NCBI GenBank assembly: GCA_051294375.1
Contig: CM119263.1
Location: forward strand, 23,969,964-24,033,963
Length of the DNA stretch: 64,000 nt
Direction of reading: 5' to 3'
Source of the DNA: Paraspadella gotoi
Taxonomy: Eukaryota; Chaetognatha
In this document: positions 58,856 to 64,000 of the stretch, one piece after another
How positions within the stretch are numbered: the first letter of the stretch is position 1
Layout of the letters: each line of letters opens with the position of its first letter
Position numbers and translations under genes: made by a program
Notes under the pieces: model-generated
Told to the model about the DNA's origin: nothing
What the model saw: only the letters and a program-made list of their open reading frames with translations
Databases searched by the model: none

Positions 58856-61800
58856 CATCATCTCTCTCTCCTCTCTCTCCTCTCTCTCTCTCCTCCTTCT
58901 CTCTCTCTCTCTTTATTCGCGGCCTCGCTTGTTGTTTCTGTCGGGAAAAAAACAAACTTCTTCAAGATAGAACAAGAAAGAAGAAAAAAAAGAATGAAGA
59001 GAAAGAAAATGAAGATAAAAGAAAGAAAAAAATATTTTCTTCCTTTGCCATCTTTTTCGACAAAAAAAAGCGTTTTACTTTGCGTATTTTTTTTAATTCT
59101 ACACCCTGGAAGAAATACACTTCCTCTCTGATTAGGCAATTTTAGAATAAAAAATAAAATTTAAATTCCTTTTTCAATTTTTCCAATTTTTTTATAATAA
59201 ATAATAATAATAATTTTTTTTAAAACTAAAAATTCAAAAAATATTAGAATATTTTTCTATTTATTTCTTTCTTGCGCATTTTCGTCAGCTGCAACTCAAC
59301 CAAAACGTCAATTTCGTCTTCTTCGTCGTCGTAATCCTCGCGAAAATAATTTTCTGATATTTCGACGCTTCGCTGGTTTGTTTAAAGTCGAGAATTTCTC
59401 TGACGGCGATGAAAAAAAAACAGCGTAGCGCTAAATTTGAGAAACACAAAAACATCCTTTTGGAAGCGAAAAAAATATTCATTCCTATTCTAATATGTTT
59501 ATTTATTTTTGTAAAAATCAGGACCGATGCTTCTTTTTTTTTTTTGTAAAATTTAAAAGCACATTGTAACGAACGTCCTTCAAATAAAATACCTTTTTTC
59601 TTTTCTTTTTGCTTTTCTATTTAGTATCTTTTTTAGTTTTTTGTCATGATAAAAAAGGTGGTTCCATCCTTAGTTGGCTACTATTATATATATGAAATTG
59701 GTACAACCAATATAAAAATTATCCATTCATTTAATAAATAAGCTATCTTGCCCCTGACTTTGGACAGGCCCTGGTGGCCTAAAGCTTCCATCACTCTTAC
59801 AAGATAATGACATATATATACTACTACATACTATGACGACATGAGAGAAAAAATCAAAACTTGATATTATTTTTCGTTTGTTCCAACCAAATCTCGATTT
59901 TAAATTTTCTTTCCATCTGCGTGTTCTTAGTTATTCGAATCCGTAATTCTGATTTTCTTCATTTTTTCTTTCTATCTTATCTTCTTTCTCATTCTCCTTT
60001 ACCTCTACTCTTCTCTCTTTTCCCTCTTTCAGTTTCATTGTTTCCCTTCATCCGTTCGACAACAGCCTCTCCCTTTCCATCTCGCTCTCCCTCTCCCTCT
60101 CGCTCTCCCTCTCCCTCTCCCTCTTTTCGGAATTCTCAGGTGCCAAAAGATTGTTGGAAAAAACAGACTCCCCTTTCTCGTTCGCCTCTTTTATCGGCCT
60201 CGTAAAAAAAAGAAAAAATAAAAAAAAAGTTTTATTCTTCTCAATTCGACGATAAAACGAGGACCCAACGAGGGCTCATCGAATCCCCTTAAAAGGGCCG
60301 GGTCTCGGACTCGACTCGCCAAATGCGCGTTCCGGGCCAAAAAGCCACGGCATAAAAAAAAACCCGGGGACGTTTAGAGAAAGAGAGAGAGAGAGGGAGA
60401 GAGAAAGAGAGAGAGAGAGAGGGAGAGAGAGAAATGGACATAAGGCGCCAGGGGTCTTTCAAATGACAGCGATCGTCCGATGATCTCAAGGTTGAGGCGA
60501 GGAATTGGCTCACCGCCAATCGAATTCAAGAGAGGGCGTTGAACGTTTCCAGCGTTTAAAAGAATATAACTCAGATAGGTAACAGTTTATCATGAGAGAG
60601 GAATAAGGTGTTTCTATATTGCAGTGGGCAGCAATCTTAAGTCTTGACAATGTTGACATGCTCTACGTAGTAAGAAAAACAATTCAATAGATAATAAACC
60701 CCTATTGGTTATATTATTTGATTGCAATGGCAACTATAAATGTGGTTGCGGTCATTTCCAAGCTCTTTGATGACGGACATTAAGGGTTGATTCTCTATCA
60801 ATAAGGTAGATAACGAATTTGGGAAAGGTCTGTCCAAAAGCCCGAAACCTCTGCGTTAAAGAGACCGAGAGGGTTTAAGGAATGTGTTTCTTTAAGAATA
60901 CTACATGTATGACATATGACATTGTATGTATGTATAAATGTTTAATTGTAAACCTAAGTATTGGTAGATTTATTCCACAGCCCTCGTGTCGTGTAGAGAC
61001 TTTAAGGTCAAAACTCCAGTTCAAAAAAAAAAAAAAAAAAGAGCGAATGATTTATGTGTGTACGCATTTTTTTCTTGGCCGAAAATAACCCATTTTATTG
61101 GATTTATGGGTTCGAGTTTACGAAAGCCGTCGATCCCTTTTTTTCCTCAGACCATAACTCGACGCGGTTTTCGTCGAAAGAAACGAAGAAACAGACTCTC
61201 GTGATCGGATCACGTGACAAAACATAACAGGTGCGACGCGCGGACGAAAGACTATTATATTTCGATGTATCGTCAACTATCAGAGTTGTTCAGAGAATTA
61301 TTTTTCCACTCAAAGTTTATAAAAAAAAGGTTTGATTGTGAAAGTACAAATTATTAAATATCGTCGGGAGCGTTAAAAATTAATTTTATTTACCTTATAT
61401 TCTCAAAAAGATCTTCACAAAATTTAAAATATTTATCGTACATATCACCGATTCTTCAGAAATTTCTGATTAGCGATTCTTCAACCCTTTCTCAACAATC
61501 TTTCTCATCGACTTGTGTGTGTTTTGTGTGAGGCCAGAGTTCAACTTTAAGGTGAAAACAAGATGAAGTCATCACTTCTTTTCAATTTTTCACGCGATAT
61601 ATATTATTTGTAACATAAAACAGCGGGAGAGCCAAGTCTCTCTTCAGCTGCTTTGGAAGTAGAATAATCCACGACGGGATTTATCGTTACGAGTAAAAGG
61701 TCTCATTGCAGACTCAAAGCTTTTGTCAGTGAGGATGAAAGCGCATATTTAAATTCCGGTTCGAAGCCTGTCTCTTCAGGCCATTATTTCTCACCGGAAT

Positions 61801-61994
61801 CGCCATTAGCATCTCTTTGCGTCATAAAGAGTCGTTTTGGTGACGTGGACACTTTGGCAAAGAGGGAATTTAATTATTAGCGTCGTCAACCCAAAAGAAT
61901 TAAGCGAATCGAATCCTCGACGCTTCGGGCCTTGTTGCCAGAGACGTCAATTGGTTGTACATTGCACAATGTATTATTTTCAACTTCACCCTTT

Positions 61995-62000
61995 AATTCC

Positions 62001-62033
<33 letters not shown>

Positions 62034-62206
62034 TCTCTTTCCCTCTTTTCACTCTCACCATTTCAATTTCCCTTCACAAACTAATTCTATTCTGTTCACA
62101 ACTTAAATCTGTCCTCAACATTGACCACTGTCCTTTCTCAAATCTGTATTGGAAAACTGCCCTTTGTCTCTCTCTCTCTCTCTCTCGCTCTCTCTCTCTC
62201 ACTGTC
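61995..62206. repeat. CT microsatellites, copy D
   Basis: (CT)n at about 62001-62045 and 62167-62206. Equivalents in B and C (near 32815-32850, 32970-33005, 50950-50985 and 51104-51145) are shorter and more interrupted. Confidence 0.8.
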
Positions 62207-63966
62207 TTCTTTATGCACAAATTTGAAACATAATTCACAAATCTGTCAACGCTTGTAATCAAAGCCGAAACATGTCCGTTTCTAAACTGAAATAAATAAA
62301 TCGTTGTCACAAACAACCAAACTTAGTCCTAGAAAAATGTTTAAATATTTTTAAAGGCGAGCTAGCCGCCTAACCAAATATATTAATTATTTATTGTACC
62401 ATAAAATTGCACGATCTTCCTGAATCGTAGTCGTTCGTCTCTATCTTAAAAATAATTGACGCTCCCTTCTTTCTTTCTGCCTCACGTTTTCACGTGTGGA
62501 TGAAGAATCCAATATGGACTTATCCTTCCAAATCCGAAGGAGAAAAATAGAAGAATAGCAGAGGAGTTTAACATAAGAAAAAAGACAGGGGTTGAAGAAA
62601 ATAAGAAAAAAGACAGATTTGCAGAAAATTTGAAAAAAATTACAAGCAGTAGCCAATAAAGCATAAAGGAGAAAATATTGAAATTCACTAAAAAAAAAGG
62701 GCTTTGATACTGGCTCGGTAATGGGTTAGTCTTTGGTCAATAGACATCGGTCAAATTACAGGAGACAGGGTTAAAACCAGTCACAATGAACCCGAATGTT
62801 TGCTACTTTAGGTTGGTCGTTTGTTGAAAGTCATAAAATGTTTCAAAACTGACCGAAAAATCTCAATTATAACCTAGGTTAAATAATAAGCAAAAAATAA
62901 GCAAATTACGTTCAAAACAAAAATGAAAAATGAAACGAAAAAACAAAAAAATGAACAAAAAGAAAACGGACACAAAAAGGAGATGACTATATTTTTTTAT
63001 ATGTAATAAAATACTAAACGTTATGAATCCCAAAAAAAACTGTTTTGTTATAATCGGGCAACGATCCTTGAACAATTCTCAGCCTCGATCCGATTCCAAT
63101 ATCCGAGTTCGTTGATCGGAAATGAAGACAAAATCGGAGGAGAAAATCCTCGCGAAAATCACTTCCTCTCTAACTCTTTTTTTCTTTTTCTATATTTTTC
63201 TTTCTTTTTTTTTAAATCCCAAATTGTTTCTTTTTTTCTTTTCTCCATCTAATCTTTTCTTTCGAGAATCTTCACTGTTTTCATTTTATTTATCCCTTTT
63301 TCTTTGTTTTTTTTTTTCGCTTTCTAATCTTCTTATATTCTCTTTCTGTTTCTTTGCTTAGTCACTTTGACACCAATTTTTTGATTTCTCTATTGTTAGT
63401 CTTTTATCTTTATCATTATCTACTTTCTATTCTTGTTGTTTTTTACTTCTCCGGTTTTTTAATTTTCCTTTATTTTTTCTTCTGTAACATTGGTAATTTG
63501 CATTTTTAATTATTATTTGATATTATTTGATTATTATTTGATAATTATTTGATAGATATTATTTGTCTCTGTTGTGCTTAATAGATCGTATTAAAAAAAT
63601 ATATTGATTTTTCTCCCTACAATTTCAAGAAAATAAGATATAAACGTTTTAACTGTTCAGATGTCATAATTAAGATTTTAGTTTTCGTTGGTTAAACCGA
63701 TTCAGATCCTAACCAAAAAAAACTTATATATTTCTATCAATCCCTTGAGCTTGACTGACTGAAAGTAAAGCAATTCGGCGCGTCATTAAGCACAGTAATT
63801 TAATTAAAATTGATTTTCAAAAATAAAAAAGAAATGGTTAAAAAAAGTTATAAAGTTCGTTTCTAACTGAGAAAAGATTTTCGATTTTCCGCCGTCCTTC
63901 CTCTCGCCAGCATAACTCTCTTCTTCCAGTCGAAAAAAGATGCCAAAGATATAACATCCGGAAAAG

Positions 63967-64000
<34 letters not shown>

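Larger units (their letters stand above)
54135..64000. repeat. Locus copy D
   Basis: Collinear with about 15140-20052 of A, 24130-34890 of B and 42993-53010 of C. It lacks the fold-back element of B. From 56449 onward it has the fewest extra bases of all copies and looks like the most accurate version. It is split by an N run at 56424-56448 and leaves the window inside a GA microsatellite. Confidence 0.85.

Noticed and set aside
1-64000. CRISPR arrays, operons, toxin-antitoxin or phage defence systems
   Set aside because: Sequence is eukaryotic in character; the regular repeats are microsatellites and minisatellites, not spacer arrays, and no bacterial gene family was recognised.

Overview
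This is a window of a draft animal genome assembly. It is AT-rich non-coding DNA crowded with long (CT)n/(GA)n and (GAC)n microsatellites. It holds two Ty3/gypsy retrotransposons of a type best known from protostomes, a non-LTR retrotransposon remnant and a fold-back DNA transposon, and has five runs of N. I see no bacterial features, CRISPR array, rRNA or clearly intact host gene. An invertebrate, probably a protostome, is the best guess; the species cannot be named from this sequence.

The dominant structure is redundancy. One roughly 10-14 kb locus is written out repeatedly. Copy A is 1-20052, copy B is about 21243-35140 (continuing to 42967 as sequence found only once), copy C is 42993-53264, a short fragment is 53290-54118, and copy D is about 54135-64000. 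The copies are collinear and differ mostly by one-base insertions and deletions. A block of about 1,675 bases appears twice without visible difference (43333-45007 and 54749-56423). The second occurrence ends exactly at an N gap. Unmerged haplotypes plus unpolished long-read gap filling explain this best, though a true tandem array is not excluded.

Comparing the copies dates the insertions. Copy A carries a plus-strand gypsy element (265-6494) and a minus-strand gypsy element (9047-14976); copy B shows the uninterrupted empty site for both. Copy B carries a 649-bp palindromic transposon (24419-25067) with a perfect 9-bp target duplication; copies A and D lack it, and contig C starts almost at its right edge.

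Both gypsy elements have TG...CA LTRs, a primer-binding site resembling the 3' end of tRNA-Trp, and protease, reverse transcriptase, RNase H and integrase signatures in that order, all broken by frameshifts. The tRNA-Trp site, and in the second element a gag knuckle resembling H-x2-F-G-x2-A-x2-C, point to the CsRn1 clade.

The shared locus has regulatory-looking DNA: an RFX-type X-box (8182-8194, also in B); a cluster with NRF1-like, double E-box, YY1-like and CTCF-like motifs (about 17040-17245, repeated in B, C and D); and, in the part found only in B, a CpG-rich stretch with a palindromic CRE (35690-36060). A downstream acidic open stretch (best in D, about 56766-57254) may be an exon, but its frame is not stable between copies. 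The B-only tail (35140-42967) also holds minisatellites and a degenerate LINE reverse transcriptase cut by an N gap at 42967.
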